Of a stretch of DNA of 64,000 nucleotides, positions 47,327 to 56,345 are shown in pieces (position 1 is the first letter of the stretch; every line of letters begins with the position of its first letter). Origin of the DNA: Microbacterium sulfonylureivorans (GTDB lineage Bacteria > Actinomycetota > Actinomycetes > Actinomycetales > Microbacteriaceae); NCBI RefSeq assembly GCF_003999995.1, contig NZ_RJAD01000001.1, forward strand, positions 1,364,001-1,428,000, given 5' to 3'. A program made the translations under genes and the position numbers. A model generated the notes under the pieces. It did no database searches. It was not told the DNA's origin and was given only the letters and a program-made list of their open reading frames with translations.

Positions 47327-48002
47327 CCGAGTCCTCGAAGAGCAGCAGGCGCCGGAGCTGTGCGGCGTCGTCGACCGCGGCCTGCGCACCATCGGCCTCG
47401 TGCGGCCAGCTGAATCCCCAGCGGACGAAGATCACCGGAACGCCCTGGTCAGCCCCGCCCTCGACGTCGTGGTGGCGGTCTCCGATCAGCACCGGCCGGC
47501 TCGTGTCGACGCCGGCCGACTGCAGCCGGCGCAGAGCCTCGGCGACGATGTCGGACTTGGCGCTGAGCGTCTTCTCGTCGGGCGTCGCGCCGACGATCGC
47601 GGTGAGCGAGGACGAGAGGTCGAAGTGGTCCATCAGTGCGACGACCTGCACCTCGGGCTTCGAGCTGGCCGTGGCCTGCGGTATCCCGGCGGCCGCGACA
47701 TCCCGGATCAGGTCGGCGATGCCGTCGAACAGCCTCGCGCCCGTCGTGTACCCGTCGGCCTTGCCCATCGCGCGGTAGAAGGCGACGGCTTCGGATGCCT
47801 CGTCCGGCGTCATGCCGACGTTCACCTGGAACGACTCGTACATGGGCGGCCCGATCCAGTGGACCAGCTCGGCGCGGGTCGGCGGACGCTTGCCGAAGTG
47901 CTCGAGGGCGACCGTCAGCCGGCGAAGGATCCCGTCGGACGCGTCGACGATCGTGCCGTCGACATCCCACAGCACGCACGTCCAGGGAGATCGTCTCGGC
48001 AT
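47319..48002 (-). CDS. HAD-superfamily phosphatase (phosphoglycolate phosphatase-like)
   Basis: This protein of 227 residues from the ATG at 48002 (GTG starts at 48011 and 48029 are possible, and may suit the GGGAGG box better) has HAD motif I WDVDGTIVD near the N-terminus, a helical cap, motif II ATASSK, motif III with Lys in DEKTLSAKSD, and motif IV IGDRHHDVEGG. The closest general type is Gph/PgpB-like phosphatases acting on small phosphometabolites. It is coupled to the coiled-coil gene downstream. Confidence 0.88.
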   Translation of the reverse strand: MPRRSPWTCVLWDVDGTIVDASDGILRRLTVALEHFGKRPPTRAELVHWIGPPMYESFQVNVGMTPDEASEAVAFYRAMGKADGYTTGARLFDGIADLIRDVAAAGIPQATASSKPEVQVVALMDHFDLSSSLTAIVGATPDEKTLSAKSDIVAEALRRLQSAGVDTSRPVLIGDRHHDVEGGADQGVPVIFVRWGFSWPHEADGAQAAVDDAAQLRRLLLFEDSDG

Positions 48003-48054
48003 GCCTCCCACCCTATTCGGCCCCGGCACCGGCTCCGGCGAACGAAGACCCGGG

Positions 48055-48750
48055 TCAGAAGAGGCGCGGGGCGCCGGACTCGATGCCCTTCATGCCCTCG
48101 TAGTCGAGGGTCACGCATCGGATGCCGCGATCGGCGGCGAGCACCTTGGCCTGAGGTTTGATCTCCTGGGCGGCGAACACGCCCGTGACCGGCGCGAGGT
48201 GCGGGTCTCGGCCGAGCAGCTCGAGGTATCGCGTCAGCTGCTCCACACCGTCGATGTCGCCCCGGCGCTTGACCTCGACGGCGATCGTGCCGCCGGCCGG
48301 ATCGCGCAGCAGCAGGTCGACCGGTCCGATGGCCGTGGGGAACTCGCGGCGGACGAGCGTGAGGTTGTCGCCGATCACGTCGACCTGCTCGGCGAGGAGC
48401 CGCTGGAGGTCGGCCTCGACGCCGTCCTTCTGCAGGCCGGGATCGATGCCGAGCTCGTGCGACGAGTCGTGGAGCACCTCGTAGATGCGCACGAGGAGGG
48501 CGTCGCCCGTCTTCGCGTGCGTCACGCGCCAGTGCTCGAGCACTCCCGCGGCCTGGGAGTCGGCATCCGGCTCTTCGACGTCGAGCCGGCAGGGCGGGCT
48601 CATCCAGTTCAGGGGCTTGTAGGAGCCGCCGTCGGAGTGGACCAGCAGGCTCCCGTCGCCTTTGTGGACGAGCAGGCGCGTCGCGAGGGGCAGATGGGCC
48701 GTGAGCCGTCCGGTGTAGTCGACGGAGCAGCGGGCGATGACGAGACGCAC
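48055..48750 (-). CDS. nucS: Mismatch-specific endonuclease NucS
   Basis: This 231-residue enzyme starts [16 protein letters not shown], the conserved NucS/EndoMS start, with [20 protein letters not shown] in the N-terminal DNA-binding half. The C-terminal nuclease half carries the PD-(D/E)XK-type site: PVDLLLRD, then [17 protein letters not shown]. NucS replaces MutS/MutL in mismatch repair in many actinobacteria. The clamp-binding C-terminus is present (GAPRLF). It is encoded alone, 52 nt from the HAD gene. Confidence 0.95.
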   Translation of the reverse strand: MRLVIARCSVDYTGRLTAHLPLATRLLVHKGDGSLLVHSDGGSYKPLNWMSPPCRLDVEEPDADSQAAGVLEHWRVTHAKTGDALLVRIYEVLHDSSHELGIDPGLQKDGVEADLQRLLAEQVDVIGDNLTLVRREFPTAIGPVDLLLRDPAGGTIAVEVKRRGDIDGVEQLTRYLELLGRDPHLAPVTGVFAAQEIKPQAKVLAADRGIRCVTLDYEGMKGIESGAPRLF

Positions 48751-48803
48751 CCGAAGAGCCTAGCCCGGGGCCCTCCCCCTGGTGCGACCGCGTCGAGTCC
48801 GAC

Positions 48804-50039
48804 TCAGCGGTGCGGGTGCCCGGCGCCGACGGTGGATCCGGCGATCGGCTTCGCGGCGGGCGACGCGATGCCGGATGCCACGGCCAGCGCGACCAGGATG
48901 TACAGCGTGTTGAGCAGACCGATCTGCTCGCTGATGAACCCGAGGATCGGCGGACCGCACAGGAACGAGATGTACCCGATCGTCGCGGCGGCGCTCACGC
49001 GGGCCGCGGCCTTGGCCGGGTCGTCGGCGGCGGCCGACATGCCGAGCGGGAACCCGAGCGAGACCCCGGCGCCCCACAGGGCGGCGGCGACGAAGACGAG
49101 CGGGATCGTCGGGGCGAGGATGAACAGCAGCAGTCCCCCGGCTGCGAGGACCGACAGCACGCGGAGGGTGTTCACGCGGCCGAAGCGGTCGACGAGGGGG
49201 CCGCCGAAGACGCGCACGACGGTCATGCTGACGGAGAAGACGGTGAGGCCGAGCGCACCGACGGCCGCGGTGGCGCCGTGTCCCTCGACCATGCCGAGGG
49301 CGAGCCAGTCGTTCGCGCCGCCCTCGGCGAACGCCATGCCGAGCATGATCACGCCGAGCGCGTAGGTGCGGGGCTCGCGCCACGCCTCGAGAGAGGTGTG
49401 GAGGCGCTCGCGCCAGTGGGGCTTGTCGGCCTCGGCCTCGGTGTCGCCCGTGATCTCCCGCGCCGGGACGTTCGCGTAGGCCGCGAACGCGATGACGACG
49501 ATCACGACGGACATGACGGCGGTGTGCACGAGGACGTTGATGTGCTGGGATGCCGCGAACGCGCCGATCCCGGCGCCGATCACGGTGCCGAAGCTGAAGA
49601 ACGCGTGGAAGAGGGGAAGGATCGTCTTGCTCCCCTGCTTCTCGATCGCGGCGCCCTCGACGTTCATCATCACGTCGACCGCCCCGTTGCCGAGGCCGAA
49701 CATCACGAGCCCCGCCACCACGACGACGAAGCTGTGGGCGACGTCCGTGCCGACGCCGATCAGCAGCACGCCCGCCGCGAACACCATCATCGCGACGAGC
49801 ATGCCCTTGCGCGCACCGAACCGGGCGAGCACCGGCGTCGCGAGTGACAGGCCGACGATGGAGGCGATGCCGGCTCCCAGCAGCATGAGGCCGATCTGGA
49901 TGTTGTCGACCCCGAGGGTCTCCTTGATCGTCGGAACCCGCGACGCCCAGGTGGCGATGCTGAGGCCGCTCGCGAGGAAGATCGCGAAGATCGCCGTGCG
50001 CCAGCGCACGTACTGCGGTCGAGTGAGGACGAGTTCCAT
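48804..50039 (-). CDS. MFS transporter
   Basis: This 411-residue protein has twelve hydrophobic helices and MFS motifs: LATPVLARFGARKGML after helix 2 and a second one, GGPLVDRFGRVNTLRVL, after helix 8. The chosen start is ATG 50039; an ATG two codons upstream exists. The helix 1 sequence (SGLSIATWASRVPTIKETLG) resembles the YbjJ-type group. It is divergent from a LacI regulator across two matching operator palindromes, so it is probably repressed by it. The substrate, perhaps a sugar or sugar-like solute, is unknown. Confidence 0.87.
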   Translation of the reverse strand: MELVLTRPQYVRWRTAIFAIFLASGLSIATWASRVPTIKETLGVDNIQIGLMLLGAGIASIVGLSLATPVLARFGARKGMLVAMMVFAAGVLLIGVGTDVAHSFVVVVAGLVMFGLGNGAVDVMMNVEGAAIEKQGSKTILPLFHAFFSFGTVIGAGIGAFAASQHINVLVHTAVMSVVIVVIAFAAYANVPAREITGDTEAEADKPHWRERLHTSLEAWREPRTYALGVIMLGMAFAEGGANDWLALGMVEGHGATAAVGALGLTVFSVSMTVVRVFGGPLVDRFGRVNTLRVLSVLAAGGLLLFILAPTIPLVFVAAALWGAGVSLGFPLGMSAAADDPAKAAARVSAAATIGYISFLCGPPILGFISEQIGLLNTLYILVALAVASGIASPAAKPIAGSTVGAGHPHR

Positions 50040-50052
50040 GCGCACACTTTAC

Positions 50053-50086
50053 CGAATCGATTCGAGTGCTGTCGAATCGATTCGAC
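50053..50086. promoter_or_regulatory. Twin LacI-type operators between MFS gene and regulator
   Basis: Two palindromes share the core CGAATCGATTCG: the first at 50053-50064, the second, extended to GTCGAATCGATTCGAC, at 50071-50086. Their centres are 20 nt apart, about two helical turns on the same DNA face. They lie 14 nt upstream of the MFS start and 35 nt upstream of the lacI-like start, suited to control both genes. Confidence 0.85.
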
Positions 50087-50120
50087 GTCCGCTATCGCAA
50101 CGCGCTACCATCATTCGGAC

Positions 50121-51170
50121 ATGAGCACACGCCGGGCCACCATCTCCGACGTCGCGCGCGAAGCGGGCGTCTCGCCGTCGACCGCGTCGGTCGTCTTCAG
50201 CGGCAAGACCCCGGTGTCGGACGCCACGCGCCGCCGCGTTCTCGATGCCGCCTCCGCGCTCGGCTACACCGGGCCCGACCCGCGAGCGGCGTCGCTGCGG
50301 CGCGGACGATCGGGAATCGTCGGCGTCGTGTTCGAGGAGCACCTGGGCACGGCCTTCCTCGATCCGGTGAAGACGCTCATGATGGACGGTCTGTCCGACG
50401 TGGTCGCCCCGCTCGGCGCCGGGCTGCTCCTTCTTCGCGACCACGACCCGAGCGGTGCCGGCGCATCGCTGACCACCGCTCCGCTCGACGCCGCCGTGCT
50501 CGTCGGCTGCAGCGGGCACCTCCGCGAGTCGCTCGACGCCGTCCGGGCGCGCGGCATCCCCGTCGTCGTCATCGAAGGCGACGCGGGAGAGGATGTGCCG
50601 CGCATCGGCCTCGACAACCGCGAGGCGCAGCGGCAGGCGGCGAGCCACCTCCGCGCCCTCGGTCACCGTCGTGTCGCGATCGTCGCCCTTCCGGCCCGCG
50701 CGGGGTGGGAGGCGGGCTGGATCCTCGACGGCACGGCGATCACCATCGACGTCACCCGCGAGCGACTCGCCGGCGCCAGGGACGTGTTCCCCGACGCCCA
50801 GGCCTACGCCGCGGCGGGAAGCTTCATCGACAAGGGGCTGGCGGCCGGCCGGGTGCTGTTCGCCGACCCCGCCGACCGCCCGACCGCCGTCATCGCGCAG
50901 AGCGATCTGCTGGCCGCGGGGGTGATCCGGGCTGCCGAGGAGGCGGGGCTTCGGGTTCCCGGCGACGTCAGCGTGACGGGCTTCGACGGCATCGTCGTCG
51001 ACGGTCTCGCGCCCTATGAGCTCACGACGCTCGTGCAGCCCGCGGCCGAGAAGGGCCGCGCGGCCGGACGTGCCGTCGCGGCGATGCTCGACGGCGGCGA
51101 CGCCGCATCGATCAGCTTCACGTGCGAGTTCCGCGAGGGCAACACGACGGCTGCCGCACCGGCCGACTGA
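50121..51170 (+). CDS. LacI-family transcriptional regulator
   Basis: This 349-residue repressor has the LacI helix-turn-helix (TISDVAREAGVSPSTASVVF) and hinge helix (RRVLDAASALGY) in the first 55 residues. A periplasmic-binding-protein-like effector domain follows, with GVVFEEHLGTAF, VIEGDAGEDVPRIGLDN and VSVTGFDG motifs. It is divergent from the MFS gene with paired operators between, so local control and autoregulation are likely. The effector is not predictable. Confidence 0.92.
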   Translation: MSTRRATISDVAREAGVSPSTASVVFSGKTPVSDATRRRVLDAASALGYTGPDPRAASLRRGRSGIVGVVFEEHLGTAFLDPVKTLMMDGLSDVVAPLGAGLLLLRDHDPSGAGASLTTAPLDAAVLVGCSGHLRESLDAVRARGIPVVVIEGDAGEDVPRIGLDNREAQRQAASHLRALGHRRVAIVALPARAGWEAGWILDGTAITIDVTRERLAGARDVFPDAQAYAAAGSFIDKGLAAGRVLFADPADRPTAVIAQSDLLAAGVIRAAEEAGLRVPGDVSVTGFDGIVVDGLAPYELTTLVQPAAEKGRAAGRAVAAMLDGGDAASISFTCEFREGNTTAAAPAD

Positions 51171-51180
51171 CGCCGCGACG

Positions 51181-52722
51181 TCAGGAGCGCTGCGGACCGA
51201 GCGGCAGTCCGCGGTCGCCGAAGTCGGCGATCGTGTACCGGCCGCAGTCGACGAGCTCGGCATCCGCCATCGTCACGCCGCCGGGCAGCGCGAACGTCAC
51301 CGTCTGGTCGTCGAGGACGAGGAACGAGACCTCGCCGACGGCGAAGTCCTCGCGATTGACGAGCCACGCGTAGCCGCGCAGCTCATGGTCGACCTGCACC
51401 AGCCGAGCCGGGTCGGCCAGATGGGCCTTGGGCAGCCGCACGGTCCAGAACTGGCCGGCGCCGGTGCGGCCCGAGGCATCCGTCCATGCCACGACGCAGT
51501 CGAGATCGGCGTCGGGCGCCTGCGCGGCGGTCGTGATCCGCGGAACCGCGATCCCACCCGCGAGCACGAGCGCTCCCGCGGCCGCGATCGCCGTCACGAC
51601 CGGAGCGACTCGAGGGGATGCCGCGTTCCGCACGAGCGCCGGGAGCACGACGAGCCCGAGCACCGGCCCGAACGCGATCGGCTGCAGGTACCGCGCCGCG
51701 TGAGTGCCCAGTACGACGGCGCCGATCACGACGAGCACCGGCATGAGCCAGCCGCATGCCGCCACCACCGCCGGACCCACGTCGCCGCGCCGTGCGAAAA
51801 CCACCGTCGCGGCGAGGCACCAGGCGAACAGGAGCAGCCCGAGGATGATCCCGACGATTCCGCCGGGCCCGGTCCATCGCTCCGCGACGAGGCCGGCGTA
51901 GTACCCGGCCGAGGCGAGCCACTGCGACGGATCGGCGTAGCCGGCTCCGGTGTTCGCGATGAGCCGGGCCAGCGGGATCCGGCCGGCGAATCCCGCCGCG
52001 GAGCCCGCGGCCAGCGCGACGATCAGCCACCGCGCCGCGCCGCGGGAGCGCGGCGTGCGGATCGCGACGACGGCGAGAACGAGCACCACAGGGAAGACCG
52101 CCCACGCGGCGAAGAGCGGGTTGGTGAGGACGGATGCCGCGGCCACCGCTCCGGCCGTCCACGCCGGCCATCGGCGTGCGGGCGCCTCGACCCCGCGTCG
52201 GGCGACTCCGACGACCAGCACCGCGGCGACGACGGTCGCGCTGTAGTACGTGGTCGTCAGGAGCAGGGACGCCGGTTCGAGGGCATCGCGGCTCGGTGAC
52301 GCCTCGGTCGCCGCCAGTACGGCGAAGGCGGTGAAGCCGAGCAGCGCGCCGGCCACCGGCGCAGGGGTGCGCGCGGCCGACCCCGCCGCTGCGCGCAGCG
52401 CGCCGTAGAGCGCGAGGAGGTTCACGACCGCTGCGAGGCCGAGCGTCGCGGCCGCTCCGAGTCCGAGGGCCGACAGCATCGCGAGGACGGCGATCTCCGG
52501 CAGGAAGAGCACGGTCGACAACGCCCAGTCCTGGGCCTGACCCGACGCGAGCGAACGCACGACGAGTGTCGTGACGAGCGAGTCGCCGTCCCGGAAGAGC
52601 AGCTCCGAGCGCGCCGACGAGGCCACGACGGCGACCGCCACGACGGCGATCGCGAGGGCGGTCGTCCACCCTGCGAGCTCCCGCGGCCAGCGGGGCGCGC
52701 GTGGGCCCGTGTCATCGGCCAT
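51181..52722 (-). CDS. Polytopic membrane protein of unknown function (glycosyltransferase-like shape)
   Basis: This 513-residue protein (ATG 52722) has about ten membrane helices followed by an extracytoplasmic C-terminal domain of about 115 residues with three Cys (DLDCVVAW, DCGRYTI). The architecture and the first loop (FRDGDSLVTTLVVRSLASGQ) resemble integral membrane glycosyltransferases of the GT-C type, but no catalytic DD/ED motif could be assigned with confidence. It is convergent with the lacI gene (10 nt) and divergent from the Mrp operon. Confidence 0.75.
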   Translation of the reverse strand: MADDTGPRAPRWPRELAGWTTALAIAVVAVAVVASSARSELLFRDGDSLVTTLVVRSLASGQAQDWALSTVLFLPEIAVLAMLSALGLGAAATLGLAAVVNLLALYGALRAAAGSAARTPAPVAGALLGFTAFAVLAATEASPSRDALEPASLLLTTTYYSATVVAAVLVVGVARRGVEAPARRWPAWTAGAVAAASVLTNPLFAAWAVFPVVLVLAVVAIRTPRSRGAARWLIVALAAGSAAGFAGRIPLARLIANTGAGYADPSQWLASAGYYAGLVAERWTGPGGIVGIILGLLLFAWCLAATVVFARRGDVGPAVVAACGWLMPVLVVIGAVVLGTHAARYLQPIAFGPVLGLVVLPALVRNAASPRVAPVVTAIAAAGALVLAGGIAVPRITTAAQAPDADLDCVVAWTDASGRTGAGQFWTVRLPKAHLADPARLVQVDHELRGYAWLVNREDFAVGEVSFLVLDDQTVTFALPGGVTMADAELVDCGRYTIADFGDRGLPLGPQRS

Positions 52723-52842
52723 CACGACGTCCACTCTCGCACGGACGGCGGGCGCGGCATCCGCTCGACCGGACGCGGCGGCCGCGTCGGCCGACAGCGC
52801 CGGTAGACTCGACCCGACACCCTGATCGCCCGAGCCGCGCGC

Positions 52843-55800
52843 GTGAGCCCCCGGCCGACGACCACGAGGAGGCCGCGGATGCTGCTTCTCCTCGGCGCGT
52901 TCGCGGTGGTTCCGCTGCTGCTCCCGTGGCTGGCCGGCCGCATCGGCCCCCGGGCGTTCTACGTCGCCGCGGTGCTGCCGATCGTGGCTTTCGCGTACGC
53001 CGCGGTCCTGACCCCTGCGGTGCTGTCGGGCGACACCCCGTTCGAGTCGTACGACTGGATCCCGCCGCTCGGGATCGAGCTGTCGATGCGCATGGACACG
53101 CTCGCGTGGCTCATGACCCTCATCGTCACCGGCGTCGGCGCGCTCGTCATGGTCTACTGCCGCTGGTACTTCCGCGGGAAGAGCGAGGGCCTCGGCCAGT
53201 TCTCCGCCGTCCTGCTCGCGTTCGCCGGCGCGATGTACGGCTTGGTGCTCACCGACGACCTCGTCGTGCTGGTGATGTTCTGGGAGATCACCAGCGTGCT
53301 GTCGTACCTGCTCATCGGGTACTACAACCGGCGCGCGGCGAGCCGCCGCGCCGCACTGCAGGCACTCCTGGTCACGACCCTCGGCGGTCTCGTGATGCTG
53401 ATCGGCGTCGTGCTGCTCGTCGTCGACGCGGGCACGTCGAGCATCTCGACGATCCTCGCCGAGGCCCCCGCCGGTCCGATCGTCGACGCCGCGCTCGTGC
53501 TCCTGCTCGTCGGCGCGCTGAGCAAGTCCGCGATCTTCCCCTTCCACTTCTGGCTGCCCGGCGCGATGGCGGCGCCGACGCCGGTCAGCGCCTACCTCCA
53601 CGCCGCGGCGATGGTGAAGGCGGGCATCTATCTCATCGCGCTGCTCGCGCCCGTCTTCGCGGTGGCGCCGACCTGGCGCCCGATCGTGATCTCGCTCGGC
53701 GTCTTCACGATGCTGCTCGGCGGGTTCCAGGCGCTGCGTGAGACCGACCTCAAGCGCATCCTCGCGTTCGGCACCGTCAGCCAGCTCGGACTCCTCGCGG
53801 TCGTCCTCGGCTACGGCACGCGAGACACCGCGCTCGCCGGGCTCGCGCTCCTGCTCAGCCACGCGCTGTTCAAGTCCGCCCTCTTCCTCGTGGTCGGCGT
53901 GATCGACCGACAGCTGTCCACCCGCGACATCGGCGAGCTCAGCGGCGTCGGCCGCCAAGCCCCCGTCATGGCGACCTTCTCGATCATCGCCGTGTGCTCG
54001 ATGGTCGGCGTCTTCCCGACCATCGGCTTCGTCGCGAAGGAGGGGGCGCTCACCGCCCTCCTCGACGAGGCGCTGTCCGGTGCGCCGTGGGGCATCGTCG
54101 CGTTCGCCGGAATGGTCGTGGGATCCGTCCTCACGGCGGGCTACGGCATCCGATTCATCTGGGGCGCATTCTGGACGAAGCGGGATGACGCGCGCCGGCC
54201 GCTGCCGCCGACGAGATGGCCGGATCCGCCGATCGGATTCCTCGGCGCACCGGTGCTCCTGTCAGGGCTCACGGTGATCGCAGGATTCGCCGCGCCCCAG
54301 CTCGACGTCGCGTTCGCCGGCTACGCCGACCTGGCCCCGCTCGGCGCGGCGGAGCATCCTGCCCACCTCGCCCTCTGGCACGGCTTCGAGCCGGCGCTGT
54401 GGATCTCGCTCGCGACGATCGCGGTCGGGGCCGTCGTGTTCTGGTTCACGGCGCGCACCCGCTGGTCGAAGCGGGTGCTGCCCTTCAGCGCGGCCGACGT
54501 GTACAACGCCGCGCTCCGGGGGATCGCGCGGCTCTCGGTGATCACGACGAGCTTCACCCAGCGCGGATCGCTTCCTGTCTACGTCGGCACGATCTTCGTC
54601 GTGTTCGTCGCTGCGGAGGGAACAGCGCTGCTCGCGAGTCCCGAGTGGAAGCTCGAGCTGGACGCGTTCCACACGCCGATGCAGCTCGTGGTCGCCCCGA
54701 TCATGATCATCGCCGGACTCGTCGCGGTGCGGGCGCGCAAGCGCTACACCGGCGTCGTGCTCGTCTCGGCCACCGGCCTCGGGATGGTCATGCTCTTCGC
54801 GACCAGCGGTGCGCCCGACCTCGCGCTCACCCAGATCCTCGTCGAGACGGTCACGCTCGTCGCCTTCGCCCTCGTGCTCCGCCGGATCCCCGCGCGTCTC
54901 GGCGAGCACAACGCCTCGGTGTGGCCGGTCGCGCGCGCCGTGCTCGCGGCCGCGGTCGGCGCGACGATGGCCGCCGTCGCGCTCGTCGCGACCTCCGCCC
55001 GCAGCTACAAGCCCATCTCGGAGCGGTTCCCCGAGCTCGCCTACGAACTCGGCCACGGCAAGAACGTCGTGAACGTCGCGCTCGTCGACCTGCGCGGATG
55101 GGACACGATGGGCGAGCTGTCGGTGCTCATCCTCGCCGCGACGGGCGTGGCATCCCTCGTGTTCGTCACGCACCGCTCCGATACGCTGTCGCGGTTCATC
55201 GCCCCGCTCCCGGCAGCCGCCGCGCGCACGCGGCGCCCGCTCGTCGAGACCGAGGAGGGCGTCAAGCCACGGGGCGAGGGGCGGGGTCGTATGGCGTGGC
55301 TCGTGGGCGGACAGCGCGTGCGGCCCGAGAACCGCTCGATCATGCTCGAGGTCATCGTGCGGATCCTCTTCCACACGATCATCATCGTGTCGCTCTACCT
55401 GCTGTTCGCCGGGCACAACCTCCCCGGCGGCGGCTTCGCGGGCGGTCTCGTCGCCGGCATGGCGCTGGTCATGCGCTACGTCGCCGGCGGGCGGTACGAG
55501 CTCGGCGCGGCTGCGCCGACCGACGCCGGACGCCTGCTCGGAGTCGGGATGACGATCGCCGTCGCGTGCGCGATCGTGCCCCTGTTCTTCGGCGCGGCCC
55601 CTCTCACGAGCACCTACTTCGAGGCCGACATCCCGGTGCTCGGCCACGTCGAGTTCGTGACGTCGACCCTGTTCGACGTCGGCGTCTACCTGGTCGTGAT
55701 CGGGCTGGTGCTCGACGTGCTGCGCAGCCTCGGCGCCGAGGTCGACCGGCAGGCCCACGAGGCCCGCGACGGGCAGCGGCCGGGGGTGAGCGTCTCGTGA
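52843..55800 (+). CDS. mnhA: Na+/H+ antiporter subunit A fused with B (MnhAB/MrpAB)
   Basis: This 985-residue protein (GTG 52843; an ATG 12 codons in is possible) is the largest Mrp subunit. The first 500 residues are NuoL-like, with conserved charged helix residues (VLVMFWEITSVLSYLLIGYY, LSKSAIFPFHFWLPGAMAAP, LRETDLKRILAFGTVSQLG). A subunit A-specific extension with helices (about 580-780) follows, then a domain matching MnhB (about 825-965: LFAGHNLPGGGFAGGLVAGM). The complex exchanges Na+ for H+. The B fusion explains the absence of a separate mnhB. Confidence 0.93.
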   Translation: MSPRPTTTRRPRMLLLLGAFAVVPLLLPWLAGRIGPRAFYVAAVLPIVAFAYAAVLTPAVLSGDTPFESYDWIPPLGIELSMRMDTLAWLMTLIVTGVGALVMVYCRWYFRGKSEGLGQFSAVLLAFAGAMYGLVLTDDLVVLVMFWEITSVLSYLLIGYYNRRAASRRAALQALLVTTLGGLVMLIGVVLLVVDAGTSSISTILAEAPAGPIVDAALVLLLVGALSKSAIFPFHFWLPGAMAAPTPVSAYLHAAAMVKAGIYLIALLAPVFAVAPTWRPIVISLGVFTMLLGGFQALRETDLKRILAFGTVSQLGLLAVVLGYGTRDTALAGLALLLSHALFKSALFLVVGVIDRQLSTRDIGELSGVGRQAPVMATFSIIAVCSMVGVFPTIGFVAKEGALTALLDEALSGAPWGIVAFAGMVVGSVLTAGYGIRFIWGAFWTKRDDARRPLPPTRWPDPPIGFLGAPVLLSGLTVIAGFAAPQLDVAFAGYADLAPLGAAEHPAHLALWHGFEPALWISLATIAVGAVVFWFTARTRWSKRVLPFSAADVYNAALRGIARLSVITTSFTQRGSLPVYVGTIFVVFVAAEGTALLASPEWKLELDAFHTPMQLVVAPIMIIAGLVAVRARKRYTGVVLVSATGLGMVMLFATSGAPDLALTQILVETVTLVAFALVLRRIPARLGEHNASVWPVARAVLAAAVGATMAAVALVATSARSYKPISERFPELAYELGHGKNVVNVALVDLRGWDTMGELSVLILAATGVASLVFVTHRSDTLSRFIAPLPAAAARTRRPLVETEEGVKPRGEGRGRMAWLVGGQRVRPENRSIMLEVIVRILFHTIIIVSLYLLFAGHNLPGGGFAGGLVAGMALVMRYVAGGRYELGAAAPTDAGRLLGVGMTIAVACAIVPLFFGAAPLTSTYFEADIPVLGHVEFVTSTLFDVGVYLVVIGLVLDVLRSLGAEVDRQAHEARDGQRPGVSVS

Positions 55801-56345
55801 GCGTCTCCGTCGTCCTCGTCGTCGTGATGGCCGTGCTGTTCGCGTGCGGTGTCTACGCCATGCTCGAGCGCAGCCTCACTCGCGTGCTCATCGGGTTCCT
55901 GCTGCTCGGCAACGCCACGAATCTGCTGCTGCTCATCGTGATGGGCGCCCCAGGCGTGGCCCCCTTCTTCGGAGCGGCGAGCAGCCCCGAAGAGATGTCC
56001 GACCCGCTTCCGCAGGCGCTGACCCTCACGGCGATCGTCATCACCTTCGCCGTGTCGGCGTTCCTCCTCGCCCTCATCTACCGGTCGTGGCAGCTCGGTC
56101 AGGCCGACACGGTCGAGGACGACGAGGCCGACCGCGCCGTGCGCGAGGGCACCGCCGACGTCGACGAGACGATGGACGAGGAGATCGAGATCGAGGACGA
56201 GGACGACGACGCGACGACGGACTTCGTCGGGCTCGACACCTCGCCGATCACGGTGCTCGGCAGCCGCGACTTCGCCGGGCTGCGCGACGACGCCCCCGTC
56301 GACCGTCCCGCCGACCCCGGGAGCAAGGGCGGTGACGACGCATGA
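55797..56345 (+). CDS. mnhC: Na+/H+ antiporter subunit C (MnhC/MrpC)
   Basis: This 182-residue subunit starts at GTG in a 4-nt overlap with the mnhA stop. It is NuoK-like, with three helices, and has the conserved LIGFLLLGNATNLLLL helix and a PQALTLTAIVITFAVSAF motif. After about residue 100 it carries an unusually long, strongly acidic tail (TVEDDEADRAVREG, DEEIEIEDEDDD), which normal subunits lack. Confidence 0.92.
   Translation: MSVSVVLVVVMAVLFACGVYAMLERSLTRVLIGFLLLGNATNLLLLIVMGAPGVAPFFGAASSPEEMSDPLPQALTLTAIVITFAVSAFLLALIYRSWQLGQADTVEDDEADRAVREGTADVDETMDEEIEIEDEDDDATTDFVGLDTSPITVLGSRDFAGLRDDAPVDRPADPGSKGGDDA

Noticed and set aside
44783..47413. 876-codon plus-strand frame
   Set aside because: Antisense to the lysyltransferase-like and coiled-coil genes; no signature, extreme Arg/Asp/Glu/His content.
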